Shown: positions 44,252-53,955 of the stretch, in pieces
How the letters are laid out: each line of letters opens with the position of its first letter
How positions within the stretch are numbered: the stretch's first letter is position 1
From: Ruegeria atlantica
GTDB taxonomy: Bacteria; Pseudomonadota; Alphaproteobacteria; Rhodobacterales; Rhodobacteraceae
Direction: 5' to 3'
Length of the DNA stretch: 64,000 nt
Assembly: GCF_013032455.1 (NCBI RefSeq)
Contig: NZ_WQCF01000001.1
Span: 248,001 to 312,000, forward strand
Made by a program: the position numbers and the translations under genes
The notes under the pieces: generated by a model
What the model saw: only the letters and a program-made list of their open reading frames with translations
The model's database searches: none
Told to the model about the DNA's origin: nothing

Positions 44252-45015
44252 TTGACTGCCCTTTCCAGCGTGGCAACAAGCGCCGAAACCGACGCGGCAT
44301 TGTTTTTCCAAAGGTTCCCGTCTTCATCGGTCAGACTATTTTCGAACCCGACGCGAACATTTCCGCCTTGCCGAGCAGCGTATGTCAGACAGGCATGTTC
44401 CTGAGCACCAAAAGCACAGACCATCCAAGGCGATTTGGTTTTGGGAAAATGGTCCAAATCCTGCGGTGCAGACTGCTGGCCCGCAGTATACCGTCCCAAT
44501 ACGAAAATACGTTCTGACTGCCCAACTCGTACGGTCCCAGCCTTCTGCCACTGCGCCAACAATGCGGCATCTTCGGAATCATACAGAATATGCTGCACAC
44601 GCGTATCCTGTTCAGCACACAGGCCGTACACCCGCTCCGCCCATTCCGGTGCTCGCGCAATCTCGCGCACAGAAATCGACGCCCACTCAGGGCGCACCCG
44701 TTCCAGACATGCAAACTGGGCAGGCACATCGAAAGTACCGGCGGCTTCGGTCGTGATCTGAATGTCCATCTCGGGTACAGCCGCCCGAAGCTCGGCCATT
44801 GTCTCAAGATAGAGACCGTCGTCCAACGAATGCAACCCATTCGAATCCCGAACATGCAAATGCAGCCCATTCGCCCCTGCATCAAAGCTGGCTTTCGCGG
44901 CTTCCACAATCTGATCAGTGGACACCGGCAAATTCGGGTGATCCACCGGCCCGCGCCGTGCACCAGTCGGAGCGACAAGAATATAAGGTCTAATTTTGGA
45001 TCGCATGTCGGACAT
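44248..45015 (-). CDS. Beta-keto acid cleavage enzyme (BKACE, DUF849)
   Basis: The 255-residue protein matches the family of 3-keto-5-aminohexanoate cleavage enzymes, which exchange acetyl-CoA with a beta-keto acid to give acetoacetate and a new acyl-CoA. The zinc-binding HxH is in NGLHLHVRDSNG, and VRVGFENSL supplies the late glutamate. It is slightly shorter than the usual 270-300. AGAGG precedes the ATG. It is first in a two-gene operon divergent from an RpiR regulator. The actual keto acid cannot be deduced. Confidence 0.9.
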   Translation of the reverse strand: MSDMRSKIRPYILVAPTGARRGPVDHPNLPVSTDQIVEAAKASFDAGANGLHLHVRDSNGLHSLDDGLYLETMAELRAAVPEMDIQITTEAAGTFDVPAQFACLERVRPEWASISVREIARAPEWAERVYGLCAEQDTRVQHILYDSEDAALLAQWQKAGTVRVGQSERIFVLGRYTAGQQSAPQDLDHFPKTKSPWMVCAFGAQEHACLTYAARQGGNVRVGFENSLTDEDGNLWKNNAASVSALVATLERAVK

Positions 45016-45103
45016 TAAGATACCTCTGAGCTCCCGGCCTCACCTAATCCATTTCGCTATGTTTTTTAGTTGCCTTTTCCATAACATTTGTTTTTTTTGA
45101 TCT

Positions 45104-46003
45104 ATGGACGCTACGCCCAACCAACTCCTCGATCGACTGCGCCAAGATATTGGCCAGATGCCGTCTGCCCTGCAAGCTGCGGCCAAGTATATCATCGACC
45201 ATCCTGGTGATTTTGGACTGAACCCGATCCGCACCAGCGCTGAAAAAATCGGGGTTAGTTCGAATGTTCTGGTTCGGCTAGCACAACGCATGGGTTTCGA
45301 CAGCTTCGACTCCCTCCGAAGCCCCTTTCGTGACGCGCTGGTCACAGACCGGGAAAGCGTATTGGGGCAGGATTGGCTAACCACGCTGCAGCGCGAAGAT
45401 GCCTTCAGCAATACCCAGGCAAGACTGGCTCAGAACGAGCAAAACGTGGTCGCCCGATCACTGCGTCTGATGAAACCCGATAAAGTACGCAACGCTGTCG
45501 CATATATGACCGAGTCGCGTAGATGCTTCGTTACGGCGACGCGTGCCAGCTATGCGTTGGCCTATTACTTTTCTTACACCGGACGCATGGCGCATCCAGG
45601 TATCCAATTAATACCGCGCCATATCGGCTCCGCCACCGACGATCTGCTTGACGCCGATCAACGGGATTGTCTTCTCGTCATCACCGTTCACCCCTATTCA
45701 GCGGACACCATCCAATCAATGCGGTTCGCGAAACAAAAAGGTCTGCGCCTTATTCTGATCTCAGACAGTGACGTGATCGCACCTGGGGTCGAGCCTGACG
45801 TCGCATTTAAGGTCAGCACTCGGGCATTACACTCGTTTTCCTGCTTTACCGGGGCCATGGCCGTTCTGGAATGTCTGCTGGGTCATCTTTTCGACGCCGG
45901 GGGTGACACTGCCCGACAGCGGATCGACGCCTATCAAAAGGCACGTGAGGACACTGGTGCCTACTGGCAACCGTCCAAACCACCAAGGCTGCGCCGAAAA
46001 TAA
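45104..46003 (+). CDS. MurR/RpiR-family transcriptional regulator
   Basis: The 299-residue protein has an N-terminal RpiR HTH (NPIRTSAEKIGVSSNVLVRL) and a C-terminal SIS domain (about residues 130-265). SIS domains usually bind phosphosugars, yet the neighbours suggest amino or keto acid metabolism. It is divergent from the DUF849-aminotransferase pair with 88 bp between starts, so it likely regulates that operon. Confidence 0.93.
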   Translation: MDATPNQLLDRLRQDIGQMPSALQAAAKYIIDHPGDFGLNPIRTSAEKIGVSSNVLVRLAQRMGFDSFDSLRSPFRDALVTDRESVLGQDWLTTLQREDAFSNTQARLAQNEQNVVARSLRLMKPDKVRNAVAYMTESRRCFVTATRASYALAYYFSYTGRMAHPGIQLIPRHIGSATDDLLDADQRDCLLVITVHPYSADTIQSMRFAKQKGLRLILISDSDVIAPGVEPDVAFKVSTRALHSFSCFTGAMAVLECLLGHLFDAGGDTARQRIDAYQKAREDTGAYWQPSKPPRLRRK

Positions 46004-46031
46004 AAAGCCCCGACGCACGACCGGGGCTTTA
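46004..46031 (+). terminator. Rho-independent terminator shared by rpiR-type gene and coxM
   Basis: AAAGCCCCG and CGGGGCTTT with an internal loop follow immediately after the regulator stop; the coxM stop lies 16 bp further on the other strand. Confidence 0.85.
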
Positions 46032-46046
46032 ATAACAGAATACAAA

Positions 46047-46838
46047 TCACAGACAGGCTTCAACAGCCCGCTTTGTCATGACGCCAACAAGATGGGCACG
46101 GTATTCTTTACTGCCATGCAAATCAGCAATCATGTTGGCCGGGTTAATACGCAGATCCATCAGGGCGTCTGCCCGGAACTCTTTGTTCAAAGCCTCTTCG
46201 GCCTCGGTCCAGCGGAACACACCGTCTTCACCAGCCCCGGTCACGGCCACTCGAACCCCATCTGCAAACCGCGCCAGATACACGCCAACCAGAGCAAAAC
46301 GCGATGCTGGCTGCAGGAACTTCTGATAGCTGGCGGCTTGAGGCACCGGGAACCGGACCGTGGTAATAATCTCGCCCTCATCCAACGCGGTCGAGAACAT
46401 CCCGTCGAAAAAATCATCCGCCGCAATCTGACGCGTGTTGGTTATGATCGTCGCTCCCGAACCAAGTGCCCCTGCCGGATAGCACGCCGCAGGATCATTG
46501 TTGGCAATCGAGCCGCCAATAGTTCCCCGGTTGCGCACCGCCGGATCACCGATCTGACCAGCTAGCGCCGCCAATGCCGGATAGCTGCTTGCAGCCTCGT
46601 TCGCCACGGTGGCGTGGGTTGTTGCCCCACCAATCGACACCGAACCATCATCGTCGACACAAACCCCCTTCATCTCGGCAATCCCACTCAGAGAGACCAA
46701 CACCGAAGGCGCCGCCAACCGTTGCTTCAAAGTCGGGATCAGGGTCTGCCCACCCCCTAAAGCCTGCGCATCCTCATCTCCCAAAGCGGCGACCGCGTCA
46801 GCAATGGTAGAGGGTTTTTCAAACTCGAAATTGTACAT
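46047..46838 (-). CDS. coxM: Molybdenum hydroxylase FAD-binding (medium) subunit
   Basis: The 263-residue flavoprotein passes electrons from the molybdenum/iron-sulfur subunits to the acceptor. FAD-contact motifs are LGGGQTLIPTLK and TIGGSIANNDPAACYP, followed by the C-terminal CO-dehydrogenase flavoprotein domain. It is last in the order coxS, coxL, coxM on this strand, 95 bp after coxL. The name follows the cox convention; the true substrate is not established. Confidence 0.94.
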   Translation of the reverse strand: MYNFEFEKPSTIADAVAALGDEDAQALGGGQTLIPTLKQRLAAPSVLVSLSGIAEMKGVCVDDDGSVSIGGATTHATVANEAASSYPALAALAGQIGDPAVRNRGTIGGSIANNDPAACYPAGALGSGATIITNTRQIAADDFFDGMFSTALDEGEIITTVRFPVPQAASYQKFLQPASRFALVGVYLARFADGVRVAVTGAGEDGVFRWTEAEEALNKEFRADALMDLRINPANMIADLHGSKEYRAHLVGVMTKRAVEACL

Positions 46839-46869
46839 TTCGCTTTTCCTTTCCGAAAGGCGCTCCTTG

Positions 46870-46921
46870 GCCCTTCATCTTTTTGGAAATACTCCGGGGA
46901 GCGCGAGGGGCTGGCCCCTCG
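46870..46921. repeat. Intergenic element between coxL and coxM
   Basis: The 95-bp gap contains CTTTTTGGAAATACTCC-like sequence next to an eight-bp GC hairpin (CGAGGGGC/GCCCCTCG). I recall similar sequences recurring between genes in Rhodobacterales genomes, but only this copy is seen here. Confidence 0.4.
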
Positions 46922-46933
46922 TACCCCAACCAC

Positions 46934-49294
46934 TTAACTGTTCATCGCCGTCCAGACACGCGACGGGCTCACCGGCATATCGATGTGATCCACAGCCTTG
47001 CCGCCCGAGTTCAGCGCATCCAGCACAGCGTTCACCACCGCAGGCGGCGAGCCGATCGCCCCGGCCTCACCACAACCCTTTACGCCTAGCGGGTTGTGCG
47101 TACAGGGTGTCTGGCTGGAATGATCCACCTCATAAAACGGCACATCGTCGGCGCGCGGCATCGCATAATCCATGAAGGACGCACTCAGCAGCTGGCCGTT
47201 CTCGTCATAGGCACAGTTCTCCAAAAGTGCCTGACCAATGCCCTGACCGATGCCACCATGCACCTGACCATCCACGATCATAGGATTGACGATGTTGCCA
47301 AAGTCATCCGCTGCCGTGAACTTTTCGATGCTGACTTGACCGGTTTCCGGATCAACTTCGACCTCACAGGCGTAGGCGCCTGCCGGGAAAGTGAAGTTCG
47401 CCGGATCATAGAACGCTGTCTCTTCCAGACCGGGCTCGACCTCCAACGGATAGTTGTGCGGGACATAAGCCGTTAGGGTCACATCCCCCCAAGCCACCGA
47501 CTTGTCGGTGCCAGCCACGCTGAATTGACCATCCTTCAGCTCAATATCTGCCTCGGACGCTTCCAACAAATGCGCTGCGATCCGCTTGGCTTTTTCGATG
47601 ACCTTTTCGGTCGCCTTGACCATTGCCGATCCGCAGACGGCCAGCGATCGCGAGCCATAGGTGCCCATGCCAAACGGGATCTTGGATGTATCGCCATGCA
47701 CGATCTCAACCATCGACTCGTCAATGCCGATCATGTCGGCCACAACCTGCGGGAAGGCGGTCTCGTGCCCTTGCCCGTGGCTATGCGCCCCCACCATGAC
47801 GCTGATCGAACCGGTGGCGTTCACCCGCACCGTCGCCGCATCATACAAACCCGCGCGAGCCCCCAACATGCCAACAATGTTCGAGGGCGCAATACCGCAA
47901 GCCTCGATATAGCAGTTGATGCCCAGACCACGCAGCTTGCCCTTGGCCTCACTTTCAGCACGGCGCGCGGCAAAACCTGCCAGATCAGCCGCAGCCTCCA
48001 GCTTATCCATCGTACCGTTGTAGTTGCCTGTGTCATAAGTCAGCGCGACAGGCGTATCGTACGGGAATTCAGTGATGAAATTCTGGCGGCGTAGCGCAAT
48101 TGGATCGACACCCAATTCACGCGCGGCCTTATCCACGACACGCTCCAATTGGAACGTCGCCTCGGGGCGACCGGCGCCGCGATAGGCATCCACCGGCACC
48201 GTGTTGGTGAACATCGCCTTCACGTTCACCTGAATGACCGGCGTCTTGTAATTGCCCGCCATCAGCGTGCCGTGCAGCCATGTCGGCACTGAACTGGAGA
48301 ACGTGGAAAGATAAGCACCCAAGTTGGCGTATGTATTGGTACGCAGACCGACAAAGTTGTTGTCCGCGTCCAATGCCAGTTCAATGGTGCTGACGTGATC
48401 TCTGCCCTGTGCGTCCGACATGAACGCCTCGGACCGGCTCGCGGTCCACTTGACCGGACGTCCACATGCCTTGGCGGCAAAAGTACAGAATGCCTCTTCC
48501 GCGTAGTGGAAAATCTTGGTGCCAAATCCGCCGCCCACGTCCGGAGCAACAACGCGGACCTTGTGTTCCGGCAGCCCCAGCACGAAGGCACACATAAGCA
48601 GTCGGATCACGTGAGGGTTTTGCGACGTGGTGTAGAGAGTATACTCCTCGGTCCCGCGCGCGTATTCGGCCACCGCCACACGCGGTTCCATTGGATTGGC
48701 AACCAGTCGGTTATTTACCAGATCCAGAGTGGTCACATGCGCCGCATTGGCAAAGACCTCATTGACCTTGGCATCATCCGCCTCACCCAATTGCCAGTCA
48801 TAGCAGATGTTGTTTTTCAGATCGTCATGGACCAGTGTCGCGCCATCCTGCGCTGCAGCCTTCATGTCGAGAACAGCGGGCAGTTCCTCGATATCTACAT
48901 CGATCGTTTCCGCCGCATCACGGGCCTGTTCCAAGCTATCCGCCACAACAGCCGCGATAGGATCGCCCACATGACGCACTTTTCCCTGCGCCAGAATGGG
49001 GTGAGGCGGTTCCTGCATCGGCGCGCCGTGCTTGTCGGTCACTTCCCAGCCGCAGGGTATACCGCCCACGCCTTCGAAATCCTTGCCGGTGAACACCTTA
49101 ACCACACCGGGCATGCCTTCGGCGGCTGAGGTATCTACGGATTTGATACGGCCATGAGCGATGTCGGACCGCAGAAAATGCACATAGGCCTGGCCATGTA
49201 CGTTGATGTCGTCAGTATAATTGCCCGCTCCGGTCAGAAAGCGGACGTCCTCGCGCCGCTTGGAACTGGCTCCGATGCCACTGTCTTTGGGCAT
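46934..49294 (-). CDS. coxL: Molybdenum hydroxylase large subunit, CoxL form II
   Basis: The 786-residue molybdopterin subunit belongs to the xanthine dehydrogenase/CO dehydrogenase family. The active-site loop is AYRGAGR (residues 370-376), the form II signature, not the AYxCSFR of true form I CO dehydrogenase. The C-terminal catalytic glutamate is in KGCGEAGAIGSPPA. CO oxidation is therefore doubtful; an aldehyde, purine or other N-heterocycle is equally possible. Start MPKDSGIG was chosen because GGGAGGAG precedes it. Confidence 0.95.
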   Translation of the reverse strand: MPKDSGIGASSKRREDVRFLTGAGNYTDDINVHGQAYVHFLRSDIAHGRIKSVDTSAAEGMPGVVKVFTGKDFEGVGGIPCGWEVTDKHGAPMQEPPHPILAQGKVRHVGDPIAAVVADSLEQARDAAETIDVDIEELPAVLDMKAAAQDGATLVHDDLKNNICYDWQLGEADDAKVNEVFANAAHVTTLDLVNNRLVANPMEPRVAVAEYARGTEEYTLYTTSQNPHVIRLLMCAFVLGLPEHKVRVVAPDVGGGFGTKIFHYAEEAFCTFAAKACGRPVKWTASRSEAFMSDAQGRDHVSTIELALDADNNFVGLRTNTYANLGAYLSTFSSSVPTWLHGTLMAGNYKTPVIQVNVKAMFTNTVPVDAYRGAGRPEATFQLERVVDKAARELGVDPIALRRQNFITEFPYDTPVALTYDTGNYNGTMDKLEAAADLAGFAARRAESEAKGKLRGLGINCYIEACGIAPSNIVGMLGARAGLYDAATVRVNATGSISVMVGAHSHGQGHETAFPQVVADMIGIDESMVEIVHGDTSKIPFGMGTYGSRSLAVCGSAMVKATEKVIEKAKRIAAHLLEASEADIELKDGQFSVAGTDKSVAWGDVTLTAYVPHNYPLEVEPGLEETAFYDPANFTFPAGAYACEVEVDPETGQVSIEKFTAADDFGNIVNPMIVDGQVHGGIGQGIGQALLENCAYDENGQLLSASFMDYAMPRADDVPFYEVDHSSQTPCTHNPLGVKGCGEAGAIGSPPAVVNAVLDALNSGGKAVDHIDMPVSPSRVWTAMNS

Positions 49295-49374
49295 TGCTTG
49301 TTCTCCTCCCATAAACGGGTGCTTATGCACCCTGTGTCATCCCACGGGCATCTCCTCCGACGCCCGCAGTGGCA

Positions 49375-49860
49375 TCATTCGGCAGCGATGCTGCTGACGT
49401 CCTGACCGGATGCGGCCATGATCGCCTTGACGATGTTGTGGTAGCCGGTGCAACGACACAGGTTGCCTTCGAGGTACTTGCGAATTTCGGCCTCGGTCGG
49501 GCGCGGATTTTCCTTAAGCAGCGCCGCCGCGCTCATCACCATACCCGGTGTGCAAAACCCGCACTGCAGGCCATGGTGATCCTGAAAAGCCTGCTGGATC
49601 ACGTTCAACGACCCATCGTCGTTAGCCTGCCCCTCGATGGTGCCCACATCGGCCCCGTCCGCTTCAAGCGCCAGCATGTTGCAGGATTTGACCGCCTCGC
49701 CATTCACATGAACCACACACGCGCCGCATTGCGCTGTGTCGCATCCCACATGAGTACCGGTCAGGTGCAGATTGTCGCGCAGAAAACTGGACAGCAAGGT
49801 CCGGCCCTCGACATCACCGCTCACGGATTTTCCGTTCACGGTCATTGAGACCTGTGTCAT
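49375..49860 (-). CDS. coxS: Molybdenum hydroxylase 2x[2Fe-2S] small subunit
   Basis: The 161-residue protein has the plant-type [2Fe-2S] set [16 protein letters not shown] with a later KSC, and the second cluster set [10 protein letters not shown] and [10 protein letters not shown]. It links the molybdenum centre to the FAD subunit. ATG at 49860 follows GGGAGGAG; the frame runs further upstream without similarity. First structural gene of the operon. Confidence 0.96.
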   Translation of the reverse strand: MTQVSMTVNGKSVSGDVEGRTLLSSFLRDNLHLTGTHVGCDTAQCGACVVHVNGEAVKSCNMLALEADGADVGTIEGQANDDGSLNVIQQAFQDHHGLQCGFCTPGMVMSAAALLKENPRPTEAEIRKYLEGNLCRCTGYHNIVKAIMAASGQDVSSIAAE

Positions 49861-49997
49861 TGGCTCCTCCCAAAATGAAACTCCCTGGCCCGAGTTAAAC
49901 ACGGGAATTTTTGTTTGAGAACAAAAATATTTAGCGACTTGCCTTTATGGCCGCTTGGTTAACTACCATAAGTATTTCGTTGACTCCGAAAGGCAAA

Positions 49998-50996
49998 TTA
50001 TCGCCGTGACGCCCGTGGCTGGGGCCGCGTCGGGATCTCTTTAAGCAGTCCGCCAACGCCCATCGCTGCAATGTCAGCACCTGTCGTTTCGATCCCACAG
50101 GCGACACGAGACAGAACCCAGTCGGCCCCATTCAAAGCCGGAGATCGCGCGCATCCCGGTAGCCCAATCACCGGTCGCGGGCCGAGCACGCCCAGAAACA
50201 AAAGGTTGCCTGGATCAACCGGCATGCCAAAACGATCCACATGGCCGCCTGCGGCGCGCACTGCCTCGGGCGCTATGTCCATCACATCCGACGTGGCTGA
50301 GCCGGTCAGGATCATCACCAAATCGCCTTGCGTTTCCAAAAGCGCAATCGCAAGCGCATCTGTCCGGTGCGGCACGATACGCACGTCGTTCATCTCCATT
50401 CCCAGTGCCTCGACACGGCCACGGATCGCGGCGATGCCCTTCTCGTTTGATGGACCGCCAGGAATGTCAGTCACGACCAACCCGGCGCTTCTGTAAGCTG
50501 GCGTCGCAAGGCGAATGGCGTTTTGCGCAACGCGCGACGCTGCAAGAACATCGCCACCCGGAACCGCATAGGAAATGACCTTTATCGTCGCGACCATACC
50601 CCCGGCACTCATCTGTTGATACTGTGGGACGGTGGCGACGGTAATCATCGGGTTGACCAGATTGAACGCCTCAAGCGCGGCTATGTCCAGAACCGCAATA
50701 CCCGGCCCATCTGCAAGCAGATTCACACGACCGGTAAAGGGCTGTGTTACCCGCAGGTTCGCGGCAGCGGCATCAGATACCAAAGCATCGGCCAACATCC
50801 CGGCAGCTTTGTCTTCATGGCAATCACCGGGCTCCAACCGGGCAACCGTGACGGAACTGTATCCGGCGGAAACCAACTGTTCCTGATGTTCAGTCGTAAG
50901 AACAATGCCTTTGCGCAGTTTCGTGCCTGCTGCCTGTACGGAATGGGCCAGAATGGCCCCGGCGGCCTGATCAACAGGAACGGAGCCGAACTTCAC
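49998..50996 (-). CDS. Molybdopterin-binding domain protein
   Basis: The 332-residue protein has a MoeA/MogA-like molybdopterin-binding region in the C-terminal half (VMILTGSATSDVMDIAPEA, FGMPVDPGNLLFLG, PVIGLPGCARSP). In related clusters such domains are fused to a MobA-like nucleotidyltransferase; here it is separate. A role in maturing or inserting the Mo cofactor for CoxL is likely. It overlaps xdhC by four bases. Confidence 0.88.
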   Translation of the reverse strand: MKFGSVPVDQAAGAILAHSVQAAGTKLRKGIVLTTEHQEQLVSAGYSSVTVARLEPGDCHEDKAAGMLADALVSDAAAANLRVTQPFTGRVNLLADGPGIAVLDIAALEAFNLVNPMITVATVPQYQQMSAGGMVATIKVISYAVPGGDVLAASRVAQNAIRLATPAYRSAGLVVTDIPGGPSNEKGIAAIRGRVEALGMEMNDVRIVPHRTDALAIALLETQGDLVMILTGSATSDVMDIAPEAVRAAGGHVDRFGMPVDPGNLLFLGVLGPRPVIGLPGCARSPALNGADWVLSRVACGIETTGADIAAMGVGGLLKEIPTRPQPRASRR

Positions 50997-51961
50997 GCTT
51001 TGCCTCGCAAGACGGCAGTCATCTGAGCAAGTATTGACACGGCTATTTCCGACGGATCCGCAGCGCCAATATCCAACCCAACCGGGCCGTGGATACGTGC
51101 AATCTGCGCGTCGGTGAAACCCGCCTCTTTCATTCGCGCCACCCGTTTGGCATGGGTTCGCTTGGATCCCAATGCCCCAATGTAGAACACACCTGCCTTC
51201 AACGCAGATTTTAGCGCTGGATCGTCCAGCTTGGGGTCGTGCGTCAACAGCACCATCGCCGTTCGCGCGTCCAATCCAAGCTTGGCCACTGCTTCATCAG
51301 GCCAATCCGTCAGAATCGTTTCACCGGGAAAACGCGCGCTCGAGGCGAAAGCATCACGTGGGTCAACAATGGCAGGGTCGTACCCAGCAATCCGTGCCAT
51401 CGGCACCAGCGCCTGCGCAATATGCACCGCCCCCACGACAATCAATCGCAACGGAGGGTTATGAACCGCCACAAACGTCTGACCGTCTTCTTCGAATCCG
51501 GAACGGTCCATTCTCAGGCGATCCGGATATGCGTTCCGACGCAAGGCGCGGTGGCCGGTTTCGATGTTTACTTCATAGGCGACAGACTCACGCCGCGCGC
51601 GTCGGTCGACCAGTTCGCGTAACATCGGTTCGTGCAGCACCTTGCCCACCGGCTCCACCAAAACGCGGATGGTTCCGCCACAGGCCAGCCCAACGGCAAA
51701 AGCGTCGTCATCACTGACACCAAATTCCAATAGCCGCGCCTCGCCTTCGTCTATCGCCTCAAGGGCCTCGACCACCACCGCGCCTTCGACACAGCCACCC
51801 GAGACGGAGCCTTCGATGCGACCGTCCCCGCCAATCACCAGCTGAGCGCCGACGCGACGCGGAGCACTACCCCAGGTTTCGACAACAGTGGCCAATGCCG
51901 TCGGCTTACCATCGTTATACCAACGCAGCGCCGTCTCAGGGCTGTTATCGAATCTGTCCAT
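50993..51961 (-). CDS. xdhC: XdhC/CoxI-family maturation protein
   Basis: The 322-residue protein has the XdhC N-terminal pattern VETWGSAPRRVGAQLVI, GSVSGGCVEGAVV and the LACGGTIRVLVEP cysteine, followed by a Rossmann-like C-terminal domain (VVGAVHIAQALVPMA; FYIGALGSKRTHAKR). XdhC binds and sulfurates Mo cofactor before insertion. ATG at 51961 is preceded by GGAGAG. It forms an operon with the molybdopterin-binding gene. It is divergent from the small exported gene. Confidence 0.94.
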   Translation of the reverse strand: MDRFDNSPETALRWYNDGKPTALATVVETWGSAPRRVGAQLVIGGDGRIEGSVSGGCVEGAVVVEALEAIDEGEARLLEFGVSDDDAFAVGLACGGTIRVLVEPVGKVLHEPMLRELVDRRARRESVAYEVNIETGHRALRRNAYPDRLRMDRSGFEEDGQTFVAVHNPPLRLIVVGAVHIAQALVPMARIAGYDPAIVDPRDAFASSARFPGETILTDWPDEAVAKLGLDARTAMVLLTHDPKLDDPALKSALKAGVFYIGALGSKRTHAKRVARMKEAGFTDAQIARIHGPVGLDIGAADPSEIAVSILAQMTAVLRGKA

Positions 51962-52194
51962 GGAACTCTCCGAATGTGTTCTGACCCAACATAAGCAGGT
52001 TTGGCGCGATGAAAAGGAACCTGGGTTCTCAAGTATATGGGTCGGCGGACAAACTGGTAATTTCAGCGCCATTTGGCCGGGATTTTCGCGCTTTGTGCAA
52101 AGGATTGATTGTCATGGGGCGTGGATTTAGCCTACACGCGCAACTGGTGCATTCCAGAATGCGCATATTGTTTTTACACAAGGGAGTCAGAGAC

Positions 52195-52695
52195 TTGAAA
52201 CGCATTTTTACATTCGGACTGGCAATGGGTCTACTGACCTCGACTGCGGTAAGTGCCGATACGTTTCTGCGTTACGGCGAAGTGGAGGGGTGGAAGGTCT
52301 TCATTGATCAAGACAAAAAATCCTGCCTGATCGAAGCCGTGGATGACGCTGAAAACGTTGTTCAAATGGGGCTGACCGAAGATCGCGGCGTGGGCTATGT
52401 CGGTGTTTTCACCAAGGGGGAAACCAACATTAAACGCGGTGAGAAAGAAGGTGTTGCGATTCTGTTGGGCGAAAACATCTATGTCGGCGAAGCCACTGGT
52501 ATGAAGGGCAACATCACAAAGGGGTATTCCGGCGGATATGTTCTGTCAGATGATCCTCAATTCGCGGACGATATCGCCAAGCAGAAAGTAATGGTCGTAT
52601 TCCCCGAGAAGGAGTTTGGCTTCACAGTCGATCTGACGGGTACTTACAAGGCCATGGAAATGGCGCGCAAGTGCAACGAAGAACAGCTGGGTTAA
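52195..52695 (+). CDS. Exported protein of unknown function within the cox region
   Basis: The 166-residue protein starts at TTG (AGGGAG eight bases upstream) with a signal peptide of about 21 residues ending VSA. The mature part includes EGWKVFIDQDKKSCLIEA and a late KCNEEQLG, so two cysteines may pair. The size and the W...C...C pattern recall IalB-like proteins, but I do not recognise the family with confidence. It is the only + strand gene between xdhC and coxE and has its own terminator inside the coxE end. Confidence 0.75.
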   Translation: MKRIFTFGLAMGLLTSTAVSADTFLRYGEVEGWKVFIDQDKKSCLIEAVDDAENVVQMGLTEDRGVGYVGVFTKGETNIKRGEKEGVAILLGENIYVGEATGMKGNITKGYSGGYVLSDDPQFADDIAKQKVMVVFPEKEFGFTVDLTGTYKAMEMARKCNEEQLG

Positions 52696-52698
52696 GGC

Positions 52699-53955
52699 TC
52701 AGCCCGAAAGCGCGGTCATCAACCGCGCTTTCTCTCCCACGTCTTCGGGCTTTGAGATGACAGCGGCCAAATCCTCTAACGACGCGATCGAGTGCCCTGC
52801 GCGAAAACTGTCCACATGTGGCAGCATCGCGGCCACGCCCTGCGCCTTGGGCGCGAAACCGTCCCAGCGCAACAATGGATTGAGCCAGATAAGACGACGT
52901 GCCGACAGATGCAGGCGCTCTATCTCTTTCCCCAACGCCTCGGGGTCGCCCCGATCCAGACCGTCCGAGATCAGCAGAACCACCGCCCCCTGCCCCATAA
53001 CCCGGCGTGACCAGTCGCGGTTGAAGGCATGTAGACACTCTCCGATCCGGGTTCCCCCCTCCCAATCCTGCGCCTCGGCCCCTGCAGCGGCGAGTGCGGC
53101 GTCCACGTCGCGCTGTTGCAGGTGTCGGGTGATATTGGTCAGTCGCGTTCCAAAGGTGAACGCATGCACCTTGGCCCACCCCGCCCCCTTGGCATTCGAG
53201 ACTGTATGCAGGAAATGCAGGACGATCCGACTGTATTGGCTCATTGATCCTGAAATATCGCAGAGCACCACAAGGTTGGGCCAGCGCGGTTTGGGCTTGA
53301 GACGGGCGATGTCACGCAGTTCACCCCCCTGTCGCATCGCCGCGCGCAAGGTTCGGGCGCGGTCAATCCGATACCCCAAATGACTGGCCTGCCCACGCCG
53401 GGAACCGATAGGTTTAACAGGCAATGTCAATCGCGCCAGCATACGCTTGGCCTGCGAAATTTCGGCCGTACTCATCTGTTCGAAATCCAGACTACGTAGC
53501 CGTTCCTCGGTCGATGCGGTTTGCGAGGCATCAATCTCAAGCAAGGTCTCTTCTTCGGAATCTGACGATTCAGGCTGATCGCGCTCTACCCCGTGCAACA
53601 ATGCCTCGGCCGCGCGCTTTTCAGCCGCGTCGGCCTTGCGGTCCTCCTGTACGCCGCGGATTGCAGGCAGCATCATGGACATCATGTGTTCCATGTAACG
53701 CGGGTCCCGCCAATACATGCGAAAGACCTGTGCGAACACCGTTCGATGCTCGGGGCGGCTAACGAAACAGGCGTGCAACGCCCAGTAGAAGTCCCTCTTT
53801 TCAGTGAACCCTGCGGCTTGCACAGCTCGGATTGCGTCAACAACGCGGCCTGTTCCAATTGGTAATCCAGCCTTGCGCAAAGCTCGTGCAAAATGCGTGA
53901 TGTTTTGCGCCAGTTTTGGGTCGTCGGGAACAGCGAGAGGAAGCTGTTCTGCCAT
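52699..53955 (-). CDS. coxE: VWA-domain protein CoxE
   Basis: The 418-residue protein has a C-terminal von Willebrand A domain with the metal site DISGSMSQYS (about residue 235) and the CoxE pattern NLVVLCDISG. The N-terminal part is helical, with an acidic stretch (SSDSEEETLLE). With the MoxR ATPase CoxD it is known to mature the active site of CO dehydrogenase-type enzymes. It overlaps coxD by one base. Confidence 0.93.
   Translation of the reverse strand: MAEQLPLAVPDDPKLAQNITHFARALRKAGLPIGTGRVVDAIRAVQAAGFTEKRDFYWALHACFVSRPEHRTVFAQVFRMYWRDPRYMEHMMSMMLPAIRGVQEDRKADAAEKRAAEALLHGVERDQPESSDSEEETLLEIDASQTASTEERLRSLDFEQMSTAEISQAKRMLARLTLPVKPIGSRRGQASHLGYRIDRARTLRAAMRQGGELRDIARLKPKPRWPNLVVLCDISGSMSQYSRIVLHFLHTVSNAKGAGWAKVHAFTFGTRLTNITRHLQQRDVDAALAAAGAEAQDWEGGTRIGECLHAFNRDWSRRVMGQGAVVLLISDGLDRGDPEALGKEIERLHLSARRLIWLNPLLRWDGFAPKAQGVAAMLPHVDSFRAGHSIASLEDLAAVISKPEDVGEKARLMTALSG
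52706..52732 (+). terminator. Terminator embedded in the 3' end of coxE
   Basis: An 11-bp perfect stem GAAAGCGCGGT/ACCGCGCTTTC with a five-base loop lies 10 bp after the stop of the exported protein, inside the last coxE codons. Confidence 0.75.

Noticed and set aside
46934-49294. Aerobic CO dehydrogenase
   Set aside because: The active-site loop is AYRGAGR, not the form I AYxCSFR, so CO oxidation should not be assumed.
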